A DNA stretch of 38,679 nt from Clostridiales bacterium (lineage in GTDB: Bacteria > Bacillota > Clostridia > Oscillospirales > Ruminococcaceae). The notes under the pieces were generated by a model. It was not told the origin of the DNA. It was given only the letters and a program-made list of their open reading frames with translations, and made no database searches. A program made the translations under genes and the position numbers. Every line of letters starts with the position of its first letter. Position 1 is the first letter of the stretch. The stretch covers positions 1 through 38,679 of the forward strand of contig JAAYPV010000053.1 of the NCBI GenBank assembly GCA_012519635.1. Direction: 5' to 3'. Positions 15,878 through 25,493 of this stretch are shown here, one piece after another.

Positions 15878-16906
15878 ATGAACTATGCACAGTTGTTTAA
15901 TTATATAGTTGAGGATGAAAAGGTCATTATAGAGTCAGCTGCTGCTAAAAATATTACTGATTTAGTAATTCCAGGTGATATTTCTGGTATTCCTGTTTTG
16001 GAAATTTCAAATGACGCCTTCAGCAGATGTAAGCTATTGAAAAGAGCAATTATACCTGATACAGTTAAACTAATTGGTGATGGTGCGTTTAATGAGTGTA
16101 CTGATTTGGCATATGTAAAGCTGCCTTGTGATTTGGAGAGGATTGGCGATAATGTATTTAGCAATTGTCGTAATTTAGATGAGATAATTATTCCAGAATC
16201 AGTTAAGGAAATAGGTTACGAAGCGTTTTATGGTTGTAATGTTCTTAGGGAATTGATTATTCCAGGAAAGGTCGAACGAATTAAGGAGAGAGCCTTTGCG
16301 GATTGCATAAGGCTATCGAATATTGTTTTTCTTTTTGGAGATTGTGATTTAGGATTTAGGGCGTTTTATCGTTGCAGGAGTTTAAAATCGGTTACTATGA
16401 GGTATGAAACTAAACTTGATTTTTATTCTCATGCAGAGCTTGCAGGAGTACGAGAGATTAAGGTTCGAATTTATGAAAATGATGATAAATATATAGAACA
16501 TAAGGTTTTTGTGCCAACTGATGAATTGAAAACAGAGGGATATAATGCCATTCATCGTGAATATTGCAAGCTTTTTAAAGATGGCTTTACTTGGGAGGGC
16601 TATGACAAGGCATATTCAACACTGAATGACATTGAAAAGAAGATTGATGTTTCTGCATATAGAATGATATGTAGAGATGGTCTTACTGAAGAGATGGAAA
16701 AGGACTATTTCACATTTTTGAAGAAACATTCAAAAGTTGCAATAACTCAGTTTTTAGATTATAATGATATAGCTGGACTTGAGGTTTTGGCTGATACTGG
16801 AATTATAACTAGGTTTAATATCCGTAAAATAATAAAGCTTGCAGAAAAGATGAAAAGGGATAAGTGCAAGGAATTTCTTGTTGAGTATAAAAATAAACGA
16901 TTATAA
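15878..16906 (+). CDS. BspA-type leucine-rich-repeat protein (LRR_5), cytoplasmic
   Basis: This 342-aa protein of unknown role lies between ruvC and ruvA. Residues about 28-185 hold six or so BspA/Treponema-pallidum-type repeats of about 23 residues (IPDSVKxIGxxAFxxCxxLxxVxIP pattern). The C-terminal half (about 205-342) is a charged helical region rich in Lys, Glu and Asp with no domain I recognise. There is no signal peptide or membrane helix, whereas most BspA-type LRR proteins are secreted, so it likely acts inside the cell. ATG 15878 follows AGGTGA, which overlaps the ruvC stop, and this is preferred over the GTG at 15869. Tight spacing on both sides puts it in the ruv operon. The function cannot be inferred with confidence. 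Confidence 0.85.
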   Translation: MNYAQLFNYIVEDEKVIIESAAAKNITDLVIPGDISGIPVLEISNDAFSRCKLLKRAIIPDTVKLIGDGAFNECTDLAYVKLPCDLERIGDNVFSNCRNLDEIIIPESVKEIGYEAFYGCNVLRELIIPGKVERIKERAFADCIRLSNIVFLFGDCDLGFRAFYRCRSLKSVTMRYETKLDFYSHAELAGVREIKVRIYENDDKYIEHKVFVPTDELKTEGYNAIHREYCKLFKDGFTWEGYDKAYSTLNDIEKKIDVSAYRMICRDGLTEEMEKDYFTFLKKHSKVAITQFLDYNDIAGLEVLADTGIITRFNIRKIIKLAEKMKRDKCKEFLVEYKNKRL

Positions 16907-16936
16907 GGTTATTGAAAATATGGAGGCAGTGTTAAA

Positions 16937-17539
16937 ATGATTTACAGTGTAAGGGGTAAATTGATTGCTAAAGAGCCATCTATGGCAGTTATTGAGTGTT
17001 TTGGGGTAGGATATGCTTGCAGAACAACTTTGGCAACCCTTTCACAGATTGGAAATATAGGTGATGAGGTTAAACTATTCACCTATATGAGTGTTAGAGA
17101 GGATGCTGTTGAGTTATTTGGATTTTACACTCTTGATGAGTTAAATTGCTTTAAAATGTTAACTACTGTCTCTGGGGTAGGACCTAAGGTTGGACTTTCG
17201 ATACTTTCTGAAATAAGTGTTGAAAGATTTGCACTTATTGTTGCCTCAAGTGACAGTAAGGCTTTAACAAGTATTAAGGGAATAGGCCCTAAAATTGCAC
17301 AGCGAATTATCCTAGAATTAAAAGACAGAATGGTTAAGGAAGGCCTTTCCTCTGTGGGAGAAGTTGATTTTGAGCCTGCTTTAAGCAGTTCAAATACTGG
17401 GGAGGCAATATCTGCACTGGTTGTGCTTGGTTATTCGCAATCGGAGGTTGCACCGATAATTGCTAAGCTTGACCCTACTCTTTCCTCATCGGAAATGATT
17501 AAGCAGGCACTGAAAATAATTGGGAACAAGATGAAATAG
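16937..17539 (+). CDS. ruvA: Holliday junction DNA helicase subunit RuvA
   Basis: This 200-aa protein binds four-way junctions as a tetramer and loads RuvB. The N-terminal OB fold (MIYSVRGKLI to ELFGFYTLDEL, residues 1-65) is followed by tandem helix-hairpin-helix motifs (TVSGVGPKVGLSIL, about 77-90, and SIKGIGPKIAQRIILEL, about 113-129). A flexible linker (about 138-150) and the C-terminal domain III that contacts RuvB (about 152-200, EAISALVVLGYS) complete it. All domains and the overall length are standard. The start follows TGGAGGCAG. It is followed 38 nt later by ruvB. Confidence 0.98.
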   Translation: MIYSVRGKLIAKEPSMAVIECFGVGYACRTTLATLSQIGNIGDEVKLFTYMSVREDAVELFGFYTLDELNCFKMLTTVSGVGPKVGLSILSEISVERFALIVASSDSKALTSIKGIGPKIAQRIILELKDRMVKEGLSSVGEVDFEPALSSSNTGEAISALVVLGYSQSEVAPIIAKLDPTLSSSEMIKQALKIIGNKMK

Positions 17540-17577
17540 AGGGTAATTACATATAAAATATTCAGGAGGGATTTTTT

Positions 17578-18624
17578 TTGATAGAAACAGGTGGTATGGA
17601 CCTTGAAAACAGAATGACAACACCTGAATACACAGTTAATGACAGTGAAATTGACTATTCCCTAAGGCCTAAAACATTGCAGGAGTATATCGGGCAGGAT
17701 AAGGTTAAGGAGAATCTGGCGATATATATAGAGGCGGCTAAGCGTAGGGAAGAGGCACTCGACCATGTACTTTTATACGGTCCTCCTGGACTTGGAAAAA
17801 CTACATTGGCTGGAATAATAGCGAATGAGATGGGTGTAAATCTGCGTATAACATCAGGTCCTGCGATAGAAAAACCGGGAGATTTAGCGGCTTTGCTTAC
17901 AAATCTTTCTGAAAATGATGTATTGTTTATTGATGAAATACACAGGCTGTCTCGTGCAATAGAGGAGATACTTTATCCGGCACTGGAGGATAATGCTTTA
18001 GATATAATGATAGGAAAGGGCCCCTCAGCACGCTCTATTAGAGTGGATTTGCCAAGATTTACGCTTGTTGGAGCAACTACTAGGGCAGGACAGCTTACAT
18101 CACCACTTAGGGACAGATTTGGTGTATTACTCAGGCTTGAGCTTTATAACCACGACCAGCTGTGCGATATAGTTAGAAGGAGTAGTATGATTTTGGGTAT
18201 ACCATGTGACCTAGATGGTGCTATGGAAATTGCAAGGAGGGCACGAGGAACGCCCAGAATTGCTAATAGGTTACTAAAGCGTGTAAGGGATTTTGCAGAT
18301 GTAATGGGTAATGGAACTATTACAAAGGAAATTGCACATATAGCTTTGGATAGACTTGAAATCGATAGCTTGGGTCTTGATAGCCTTGATAAGCGTGTGC
18401 TTAATATGATAATAAAGGGATATAGTGGTGGCCCTGTTGGCATAGAAACACTTGCTGCAGCAATTGGCGAAGAGGGGGTTACCATAGAGGATGTATGTGA
18501 ACCGTTTCTTATGCAGTTGGGATTTTTGGCAAGGACACCACGAGGACGCTGTGCAACAAGGCTTGCATATGAGCATTTAGGCTATGCACCTAAAGAATGC
18601 GATAATGGGCAACTGCATTTTTGA
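17578..18624 (+). CDS. ruvB: Holliday junction DNA helicase subunit RuvB
   Basis: This 348-aa AAA+ hexameric motor drives branch migration with RuvA. The conserved N terminus includes [12 protein letters not shown]. Walker A is [11 protein letters not shown] (about 65-75) and Walker B is [10 protein letters not shown]. Sensor 1 is within LVGATTRAG, and the arginine finger follows in the [10 protein letters not shown] segment. A C-terminal winged helix carries the typical [10 protein letters not shown] motif. The TTG at 17578 is spaced 9 nt from a strong GGAGGG. The ATG at 17593 is an alternative that loses only five residues. It shares the operon with ruvA. Confidence 0.97.
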   Translation: MIETGGMDLENRMTTPEYTVNDSEIDYSLRPKTLQEYIGQDKVKENLAIYIEAAKRREEALDHVLLYGPPGLGKTTLAGIIANEMGVNLRITSGPAIEKPGDLAALLTNLSENDVLFIDEIHRLSRAIEEILYPALEDNALDIMIGKGPSARSIRVDLPRFTLVGATTRAGQLTSPLRDRFGVLLRLELYNHDQLCDIVRRSSMILGIPCDLDGAMEIARRARGTPRIANRLLKRVRDFADVMGNGTITKEIAHIALDRLEIDSLGLDSLDKRVLNMIIKGYSGGPVGIETLAAAIGEEGVTIEDVCEPFLMQLGFLARTPRGRCATRLAYEHLGYAPKECDNGQLHF

Positions 18625-18667
18625 TTGGAAATTCTAGTAATATTATGCAAAAAGGAGACAGTGTAAA

Positions 18668-20023
18668 ATGGGAAGATTATTCGGAACAGATGGCGCAAGA
18701 GGAGTAGCAATTACAGAATTAACCTGTGAGCTTGCAATGCAGATAGGCAGAGCAGCAGCATTGGTTCTTACAAAGAAAATGAGTCATAAGCCGACAATTT
18801 ATATTGGTAAAGATACAAGAATTTCATCCGATATATTGGAAGCAGCACTTGTAGCTGGAATTTGTTCAGTTGGAGCAAATGCAGAACTGCTTGGTGTAGT
18901 TCCAACTCCAGCAGTGGCGGCACTTGTAAGGAAAAATTGTGCTGATGCAGGAGTTATGATTTCAGCTTCACATAATAGCATGGAATTTAATGGGATAAAA
19001 TTATTTTCTTCGACGGGATATAAGCTATCTGATGAAATTGAAGAGGAAATCGAAAGGCTTATTTTAGATACTCCAGAAGAAATTGTACTTGCCTCGGGCG
19101 GAGATGTGGGAAGAGTTTCATATTATAAGGACGCACAATGGGACTACATAAGATATGTTATGAGGGCTTGCTCAACAGCTGATTTAAAGGGTATAAGAGT
19201 TGCGCTTGATTGTGCTAATGGAAGTGCTTCTGTTACTGCTCAAAAGCTTTTTGAAGGCATGGGAGCAACCTGCTTTATGTTGAATGCAAATGCTGATGGA
19301 ACAAATATAAATGATAAATGTGGTTCAACACATATGGGTGACCTTATGAAATTTGTCAAGGAATGTAAGTGTCATGTAGGATTAGCATTTGATGGTGATG
19401 CTGACAGATGTCTTGCTGTTGATGAAAATGGAGAAATTGTTGATGGGGATAAACTCATTGCAATATGTGCAAAGTCATATAAGGAGGCTGGTAAGCTAAA
19501 AAATAATACAGCAGTTGTTACTGTTATGACTAATATTGGCTTTTCATATTTTGCAAAGGAAAATGAAATAAATGTCGTAACATCAAAGGTTGGTGACAGA
19601 TATGTGCTTGAAAAGATGATTGAGGGTGGATATAATATCGGCGGTGAGCAGAGTGGGCATATTATCTTTCTTGATGATGCAACAACTGGTGATGGCCAGC
19701 TTTCAGGATTGAAGGTGTTAGAAATTCTTGCGAAATCGGGTAAGAGGATGTCTGAGCTTGCAAAAATAATGGAAAGTTTCCCACAGGTAATGATAAATGT
19801 GAAAATCAATACAAATGGCAGGGAAGTATGGAAAAATGACAATGATATCACAGATTTGATTGAAAAACATGAAAAGACACTTGGAGATAAGGGCAGAATA
19901 TTAGTAAGGGAAAGTGGTACAGAGCCGTTGATTAGAGTAATGATAGAGGGAAGAAATTTTGAACTTATTAATACAATGGCAGTAGAGATTTCTGATAAGA
20001 TAAGAGAAAAATATGGTGCATAA
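18668..20023 (+). CDS. glmM: Phosphoglucosamine mutase
   Basis: This cytoplasmic enzyme converts glucosamine-6-phosphate to glucosamine-1-phosphate, the step feeding UDP-GlcNAc for peptidoglycan. Its 451 aa match the family. The N-terminal GRLFGTDGARG is diagnostic. The phosphoserine loop is ISASHNSMEFNG with S101 as the phospho-acceptor. The magnesium loop is FDGDADR with D242, D244 and D246. The sugar-binding loop is GGEQSGHI, and the phosphate-binding loop RESGTEPLIRV is near the C terminus. It follows ruvB by 43 nt with an AAAGGAGACA ribosome site. No glmS ribozyme or riboswitch-like leader is seen. Confidence 0.97.
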   Translation: MGRLFGTDGARGVAITELTCELAMQIGRAAALVLTKKMSHKPTIYIGKDTRISSDILEAALVAGICSVGANAELLGVVPTPAVAALVRKNCADAGVMISASHNSMEFNGIKLFSSTGYKLSDEIEEEIERLILDTPEEIVLASGGDVGRVSYYKDAQWDYIRYVMRACSTADLKGIRVALDCANGSASVTAQKLFEGMGATCFMLNANADGTNINDKCGSTHMGDLMKFVKECKCHVGLAFDGDADRCLAVDENGEIVDGDKLIAICAKSYKEAGKLKNNTAVVTVMTNIGFSYFAKENEINVVTSKVGDRYVLEKMIEGGYNIGGEQSGHIIFLDDATTGDGQLSGLKVLEILAKSGKRMSELAKIMESFPQVMINVKINTNGREVWKNDNDITDLIEKHEKTLGDKGRILVRESGTEPLIRVMIEGRNFELINTMAVEISDKIREKYGA

Positions 20024-20038
20024 CACAGGAGAAGTATT

Positions 20039-20902
20039 TTGAAGGTTGCTGATAAATGGACGGAATATCGTCTTATAGATACATCAAATGGTGAAAGGCT
20101 AGAGGATTGGAATGGGGTAACTCTGATTCGTCCCGACTCACAAATCATCTGGAAAACACCTCATAAAACAGATATGTGGAAAAAGGCTGATGGTTATTTT
20201 CAGCGTTCATCATTTGGCGGAGAGAAATGGACATTCAGAAGGAATATTGATGAGGTATGGCAAATTTCATATGGTAATTTAACTTTTAATTTAAAGTCGA
20301 CTGGCTTTAAGAACATTGGGCTATCTCCTGAGCAGGCTGTCAACTGGGATTTTATGTCGGACAAAATTCAAGCTGCTGACAGGCAAATTAATGTGTTGAA
20401 CCTATTTGCATATACGGGAGGAGCAACTCTTGCCTGCGCAGCCGCTGGAGCTAGCGTTTGCCATGTTGACACATCCAAGAGTATTGTTTCATGGGCAAGG
20501 GAGAATGCTGAGTTATCTAATCTTTCTGATAGACCTATTCGCTGGATTGTTGATGATTGCGAGAAATTTGTCACAAGGGAAATAAAGCGCGATAGAAGAT
20601 ATGATGCAATAATTATGGAACCTCCATTATATAGTAAAAAATCCAATGGTGAGGTCTGGAGACTTGAGGATAATATTTATGACTTTATTGAGTTATGTTC
20701 AAAGGTGTTAAGTGAGCAGCCTTTGTTCTTTATGGTCAATAGCTCTGCAACAGGCATTTTACCATCTTCTATGGGGTATATTTTAGGTGAGATTATGATT
20801 AAAAGGTTTGGTGGAACGGTTATTTATGATGAAATCGGACTACCCGTAGAAACTGGAGAAATGTGTTTACCATGTGGCCTTACAGCAATTTGGCAGGCTT
20901 AA
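20039..20902 (+). CDS. Class I SAM-dependent methyltransferase, RlmI/COG1092-like without PUA domain
   Basis: This 287-aa predicted RNA (probably rRNA) methyltransferase has an N-terminal beta-rich region of about 115 residues, rich in Trp. The Rossmann core then begins with the SAM-binding motif [21 protein letters not shown], motif II acidic HVDTS, and motif IV EPPLYS followed by SNGEVW. That last motif is the usual DPPxF/Y position, here with Glu replacing Asp. Methyltransferases of this group (PF10672 type) often modify 23S rRNA cytosines, but the target cannot be read from sequence. The start is TTG after AGGAGAAG. It lies 15 nt after glmM and 13 nt before ecfA1, so it is co-transcribed. 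Confidence 0.85.
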   Translation: MKVADKWTEYRLIDTSNGERLEDWNGVTLIRPDSQIIWKTPHKTDMWKKADGYFQRSSFGGEKWTFRRNIDEVWQISYGNLTFNLKSTGFKNIGLSPEQAVNWDFMSDKIQAADRQINVLNLFAYTGGATLACAAAGASVCHVDTSKSIVSWARENAELSNLSDRPIRWIVDDCEKFVTREIKRDRRYDAIIMEPPLYSKKSNGEVWRLEDNIYDFIELCSKVLSEQPLFFMVNSSATGILPSSMGYILGEIMIKRFGGTVIYDEIGLPVETGEMCLPCGLTAIWQA

Positions 20903-20915
20903 ACGGAGGTGTGAT

Positions 20916-21782
20916 ATGGGCAGTATAATTAAATCTGATAAGGTGCATTTTCATTATGAAAATGATTATTTAACAGAGATTGAAAATACGAAAGCTCCTG
21001 TAAAGGAAATTTTAAAGGGTATTAGTCTAGAAATAAACAAAGGTGAGTTTGTAGCTGTTTTAGGACATAATGGTTCTGGCAAATCCACCTTTGCAAAGCA
21101 TCTTAATGCGATATTATTACCTACCGATGGAGCCATTTATATTGAGGATATTGATACAAAGCTTGAGAACAAGCATTTTGATATTCGTCAACGAGTAGGT
21201 ATGGTTTTTCAGAATCCTGATAACCAGCTTGTTGCAACAGTTGTTGAGGAGGATGTGGCCTTTGCATTAGAAAACCTAGGAGTAGAGCCTAAAGAAATGC
21301 GTAAGCGTGTTGATGAGGCACTTAAAGCAGTGGATATGTATGAATATCGTGAGCATGCTCCACATCAGCTTTCAGGTGGACAGAAGCAGCGTGTTGCCAT
21401 AGCAGGTGTAATTGCTATGCGTCCTGAATGTATCGTTCTTGATGAGCCAACTGCAATGCTTGACCCGAAGGGTAGGCAGGAGGTTTTAAAAACTATTAAA
21501 ATGCTAAACAGGGATTATGGTATAACGATTGTAATAATAACGCATTATATGGATGAAGCAGCAGAGACTGATAGAGTTATTGTAATGGATGAGGGCGAGG
21601 TTATACTTGATGATGTCCCTAAAAAGGTCTTTTCACAAGTGGAACTGCTTAAATCGGTGGGGCTTGATGTACCACAGGTAACTGAGCTTATTTATGAGCT
21701 TAAAAAGCATGGTTTGGATATTGATGAAGAAATAGTAACGGAAGATGAGTGTATTGAGGCACTTATGAAAATTCTTGCGTAA
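20916..21782 (+). CDS. ecfA1: Energy-coupling factor transporter ATPase EcfA1
   Basis: This 288-aa ATPase is the first half of the ECF transporter motor that drives vitamin or metal uptake through exchangeable S components. Walker A is GHNGSGKST (50-58). The Q-loop is in [20 protein letters not shown], with the NPDNQ signature typical of EcfA1. The ABC signature is LSGGQKQR, Walker B is [12 protein letters not shown], and the switch His is in ITHYMDE. The ATG at 20916 is set by a perfect GGAGGT 6 nt upstream; reading further upstream would intrude into the methyltransferase gene. It is followed immediately by ecfA2. No S component is in the window, so the cargo is unknown. Confidence 0.95.
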   Translation: MGSIIKSDKVHFHYENDYLTEIENTKAPVKEILKGISLEINKGEFVAVLGHNGSGKSTFAKHLNAILLPTDGAIYIEDIDTKLENKHFDIRQRVGMVFQNPDNQLVATVVEEDVAFALENLGVEPKEMRKRVDEALKAVDMYEYREHAPHQLSGGQKQRVAIAGVIAMRPECIVLDEPTAMLDPKGRQEVLKTIKMLNRDYGITIVIITHYMDEAAETDRVIVMDEGEVILDDVPKKVFSQVELLKSVGLDVPQVTELIYELKKHGLDIDEEIVTEDECIEALMKILA

Positions 21783-21797
21783 ATGAGGGTATTTGCT

Positions 21798-22670
21798 TTG
21801 AGCATAATAAAAACTGATAATTTAACCTATGTGTATAGCGTAGGGACTCCATTTGAGAAAACAGCGATTGATAATATCAATCTTGAGATAGAAGAAGGAG
21901 AGCTTGTAGGCATTATAGGGCATACAGGCTCTGGGAAGTCGACTTTAATTCAACATTTTAATGGATTGCTAAAGCCGACAAGTGGTAAAATTTTTATTGA
22001 TGGGAAGGATATATGGGAAAGCAAGGCTAGTATTCGTCAGGCAAGGTTTACAGTGGGACTGGTTTTTCAGTATCCTGAGCATCAAATTTTTGAGGAAACT
22101 GTATATAAGGATATTGCATTTGGTCCCAAAAATATGGGATTAAGCAGTGATGAAATTGACCAAAGGGTTAGAGAAACTGCATTTGCGGTTGGCATTAGTG
22201 AGGACTTGCTTCAGAAGTCACCATTTGAATTATCCGGTGGTCAAAAACGCAGGGTAGCAATAGCTGGAGTAATGGCAATGGAGCCGAAAATACTTATACT
22301 TGACGAGCCAACAGCAGGTCTTGACCCAAAGGGTAGGGAAAAAATTCTTAATTTGATTAAAGCACACCATAGAAGGACTGGCTGTACGGTAATAATTGTT
22401 TCTCATAGCATGGAGGATATAGCCAGATATGCAAACAAAATACTTGTTATGAATAAATCCAAGTTGTTTTGCTATGGAGATACTGCTGAAGTTTTCAAAA
22501 GGGCTGATGAGATATCGAAAATGGGATTAACAGTACCACAGATTACAAGAGTTATAAATGAGCTTAAAAACAGGGGTATTAACATAGAGGATGAGGTTTA
22601 TACTGTAAAATATGCAAAGGATGTATTGCTGAAATACCTGTCTGAAAAAGGGGGTAGGGCTCATGATTAA
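21798..22670 (+). CDS. ecfA2: Energy-coupling factor transporter ATPase EcfA2
   Basis: This is the second ATPase of the ECF module, about 290 aa, and forms a heterodimer with EcfA1. Walker A is GHTGSGKST, and the Q-loop is in VFQYPEHQIFEETVYKDIAFG, where YPEHQ is the EcfA2 signature. The ABC signature is LSGGQKRR, Walker B is ILDEPTAGLDP, and VSHSMED carries the switch His. The start is not certain. An ATG at 21783 directly follows the ecfA1 stop but has no ribosome site. GAGGG at 21785-21789 is well placed for the TTG at 21798, which also gives the usual short N terminus (SIIKTDNLTYVY). The 3' end overlaps ecfT by 8 nt. Confidence 0.94.
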   Translation: MSIIKTDNLTYVYSVGTPFEKTAIDNINLEIEEGELVGIIGHTGSGKSTLIQHFNGLLKPTSGKIFIDGKDIWESKASIRQARFTVGLVFQYPEHQIFEETVYKDIAFGPKNMGLSSDEIDQRVRETAFAVGISEDLLQKSPFELSGGQKRRVAIAGVMAMEPKILILDEPTAGLDPKGREKILNLIKAHHRRTGCTVIIVSHSMEDIARYANKILVMNKSKLFCYGDTAEVFKRADEISKMGLTVPQITRVINELKNRGINIEDEVYTVKYAKDVLLKYLSEKGGRAHD

Positions 22671-23475
22671 GGATATAACTCTTGGACAGTATTTTCCAGG
22701 GAGTAGCATAATTCATAGGCTTGACCCAAGATTTAAGATAATCATGACAACTATTTTTATTGCAATGCTTTTTATTTCAAATAATTTATGGGGCTTATTG
22801 ATTGGTGGAGTGTTTGCACTTTTTACATTTGTTTTATCTAAAATTCCGTTTAAGTTAATGTTAAAAAGCTTAAAGCCTTTAATACCAATTCTAATTTTCA
22901 CATCAATATTTAATTTATTATTTATTGATGGTGGCGATGTATATATAGAATGGGAGTTTATCAAAATAACAGAAGATGGTGTAAATATGACTGTTTACAT
23001 GGCGATACGCATTATTTTTCTGATTATCGGCTCATCACTTTTGACATATACAACCTCACCAATAGCATTAACTGACGCTATTGAATACCTGTTATCACCA
23101 TTTAAAAAGCTCAAAATGCCAGTTCATGAGTTTGCTATGATGATGACGATAGCATTAAGATTCATACCTACTCTAATAGAGGAAACCGACAAGATTATGT
23201 CTGCACAAAAGGCAAGAGGAGCAGATTTTGAAAGTGGCAAGATTATGGAGAGAATAAAAGCATTGATTCCAATACTAGTACCACTTTTTATATCGGCATT
23301 TAGACGAGCAGATGATTTGGCACTTGCAATGACCTGTCGTTGTTATCGTGGTGGAGAAGGAAGAACTCGTCTTAAACAGCTAAAATCAGGGTTAAAGGAT
23401 TATATTGCAATAGTAATTACACTAGTGTTTCTTTTAGCAATAATTGTGATAAATATATTAATTCAAGATTTGTAG
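22663..23475 (+). CDS. ecfT: Energy-coupling factor transmembrane protein EcfT
   Basis: This 270-aa membrane scaffold couples the EcfA1A2 dimer to S components. The N-terminal LGQYFPGSSIIHRLDPRFK is characteristic, followed by four or five helices (about 27-60, 62-85, 105-130 and 245-265). The two cytoplasmic coupling helices carry the family's Ala-Arg-Gly motifs, seen as QKARGA (about 183-188) and in the second case as the CRCYRGG segment (about 225-231). The second motif usually reads xRG within RCYxGG-like context, so it is normal. Translation is coupled to ecfA2 by overlap. truA follows by 16 nt. Confidence 0.95.
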   Translation: MIKDITLGQYFPGSSIIHRLDPRFKIIMTTIFIAMLFISNNLWGLLIGGVFALFTFVLSKIPFKLMLKSLKPLIPILIFTSIFNLLFIDGGDVYIEWEFIKITEDGVNMTVYMAIRIIFLIIGSSLLTYTTSPIALTDAIEYLLSPFKKLKMPVHEFAMMMTIALRFIPTLIEETDKIMSAQKARGADFESGKIMERIKALIPILVPLFISAFRRADDLALAMTCRCYRGGEGRTRLKQLKSGLKDYIAIVITLVFLLAIIVINILIQDL

Positions 23476-23491
23476 ATAGAGGGACATGATT

Positions 23492-24229
23492 TTGAGAAAT
23501 TTAAAGGTTATGATGGCTTATAGAGGTACGAACTATCATGGGTTTCAAAAGCAGAAGAATGCAATTACTGTTCAGGAGGTAGTTGAAAAGCAGGTTTCAA
23601 GCGTGCTTAATGAGGAAGTAGAAATAATCGGATGTTCCAGGACAGATGCTGGTGTTCATGCAAATCAGTATTGCTTTTCAGTTATGACTAACAGCAATAT
23701 ACCATCTGGAAGTTTTATTAAGGGTGTAAACAGCAGACTACCTAATGACATTTCTATTCTTTCATGTGAGGATGTGCCTCTAGATTTTCATGCAAGATAC
23801 TCATGTAAAGCAAAGGAATATATTTATAAAATTCATAATAGTGAAAGCAAAAATCCATTTGCTACAGATTTAGAATACCATTACAAACGCCCTATTGATG
23901 TTGAACTTTTGAGAAAAGCAGCACAGAATTTTGTGGGAACGCATGATTTTAAGAGTTTTTGTTCGATAGATTCGGATAAAATTAACACAATAAGAACAAT
24001 ACATAAGTTTGTTCTAGAAATTAGTGGTGATTCAATAATTATGCTTGTAAAAGGCGATGGTTTTCTGTATAATATGATTAGGATTATAGTAGGGACACTT
24101 ATATGGGTTAATGAGGGGAAAATAAATGCTGATGATATTCCAGATATAATCAAGGCAAGGAATAGAGCTTATGCTGGAAAGACAGCGCAGGCACATGGAT
24201 TATATCTTAATAGGGTTTATTATGATTAA
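23492..24229 (+). CDS. truA: tRNA pseudouridine(38-40) synthase TruA
   Basis: This enzyme of about 245 aa makes pseudouridine at positions 38-40 of the tRNA anticodon arm. The catalytic aspartate lies in CSRTDAGVHA. The N-terminal YRGTNYHGFQKQ, the central DFHARYSCKAKEYIYKI and the C-terminal FLYNMIRIIVGTL are all standard. GAGGG at 23479-23483 is too close to the ATG at 23486 but 8 nt from the TTG at 23492, which yields the usual MRNLK start, so I favour TTG. Linkage of ecfA1A2T to truA is the classic Firmicutes gene order. Confidence 0.97.
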   Translation: MRNLKVMMAYRGTNYHGFQKQKNAITVQEVVEKQVSSVLNEEVEIIGCSRTDAGVHANQYCFSVMTNSNIPSGSFIKGVNSRLPNDISILSCEDVPLDFHARYSCKAKEYIYKIHNSESKNPFATDLEYHYKRPIDVELLRKAAQNFVGTHDFKSFCSIDSDKINTIRTIHKFVLEISGDSIIMLVKGDGFLYNMIRIIVGTLIWVNEGKINADDIPDIIKARNRAYAGKTAQAHGLYLNRVYYD

Positions 24230-24304
24230 GTATAAATTATAAATAGACGAAAGAGAATTTAATGATGAAGCGAGAATAATGATGCGTCAAACGAGGAGTA
24301 TCAA

Positions 24305-25474
24305 ATGGAAGATAAGGTTAAAGATATAGGTCTTTTACGTCGGAGAAAAAGAAGACGACAAAAGATACTTAAATTTACGGCATTTTTAGTTTTAATCATT
24401 ATAGGTGTAGGCTTGTATGAAAACAGAGATAGGTGGATTCCAAAGCTAGAGGGGATAGGAACAAAATATTACAGTATATCACAGAGTAAAAAAACCAAAT
24501 CATCCGGAAGTTTTCCTCTTATTGTTTCAGACGGTGTTAATTATAGTGTTGGGAATATTGAAAGAAATTTAGCTATTTTGAGTGATGCATACCTATACAT
24601 ATACTCAAATGATGGAGATTTAATTGATACAAGGCAGCATGCCTACAATAATGCAATTTTAGAGACGGTCGGCAAAAAAGCTATAATTTACGAGCATGGC
24701 GGAAATAGATTCAGAGTTGAAAGCAGGTATAAAACTGTATATGAAAAGGACATAGCAGATAATATCTTATTTGCACGAATCAGCAAGGATGGTGTTGTTG
24801 CTGTTGTGAGTAGTTCTGATACATATGTTTGTATGCTTACAGTCTATGATGCCTCAGGCAAGGAAATATATAAGGTTCAAAGTATTGAAAGAATTTTTGA
24901 TTTATGTTTTACAAGCGATAGTAAGGGTTGTATCACAGTTACGATAGATGCGGATAAAGGAAGAATGGTATCAAAGGTTCATAATCTGTCATTTAGTTCT
25001 GAAACGGCAAAATGGGTGAGTGAAAAGCTAGAAACATTTACTATCAAGTCGTTTTACACTAGTGAAGGTGGAGCATTTGTTCTCGGCGATACTAAATGTG
25101 CATATTATGATATTAATGGGCAAAAAATTTCCGAATATACTTATAAGGACAAACTAATAGGCTATGACTTTGATGATGGCAAAGTGGCGATGATATTTTA
25201 CAATGACCAGAAGAGAAAAAACACATTGGTTACAATTAAAGGGCCAAATGCAGAAGCAGAGGAAATCGTTATTGGTGAGCAACTGAAATGTGTTGATGTT
25301 GAGGGGGATAATGTATATATAATGACAAAGGTTGATATAAAGGCATATAATTTTAACGGTAAACAGTTAAAATCTAAAGGTGTTTCCGATACCTATAACA
25401 AGTTCTATAAAATAGGTGATTATTTCTTTTTATTAGGCTATGACAGAATAGACAGACTTGATTCAAGAGACTAA
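24305..25474 (+). CDS. Membrane-anchored beta-propeller-like protein, DUF5711-like
   Basis: This 389-aa protein begins with a very basic cytoplasmic tail (LRRRKRRRQK, about 10-19) and a single transmembrane helix (about 22-41). A large extracytoplasmic region of alternating beta strands follows, with recurrent hydrophobic-Tyr-Asp-x-x-Gly patterns (for example YDASGKEIYKV and YDINGQKISEY), as in WD40-like or PQQ-like propellers. The architecture matches proteins annotated DUF5711 in Firmicutes. No catalytic residue is apparent. It lies 19 nt before a CvpA-like membrane gene and after truA, so the pair may function together at the envelope. AGGAG precedes the ATG by 6 nt. Confidence 0.72.
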   Translation: MEDKVKDIGLLRRRKRRRQKILKFTAFLVLIIIGVGLYENRDRWIPKLEGIGTKYYSISQSKKTKSSGSFPLIVSDGVNYSVGNIERNLAILSDAYLYIYSNDGDLIDTRQHAYNNAILETVGKKAIIYEHGGNRFRVESRYKTVYEKDIADNILFARISKDGVVAVVSSSDTYVCMLTVYDASGKEIYKVQSIERIFDLCFTSDSKGCITVTIDADKGRMVSKVHNLSFSSETAKWVSEKLETFTIKSFYTSEGGAFVLGDTKCAYYDINGQKISEYTYKDKLIGYDFDDGKVAMIFYNDQKRKNTLVTIKGPNAEAEEIVIGEQLKCVDVEGDNVYIMTKVDIKAYNFNGKQLKSKGVSDTYNKFYKIGDYFFLLGYDRIDRLDSRD

Positions 25475-25493
25475 AGCATAAGGTGGTTTAAAA

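Noticed and set aside
19372-20148. 258-codon minus-strand open frame opposite glmM
   Set aside because: It is a shadow of glmM and the following gene start. The Ser-rich hydrophobic sequence shows no domain and no ribosome site.
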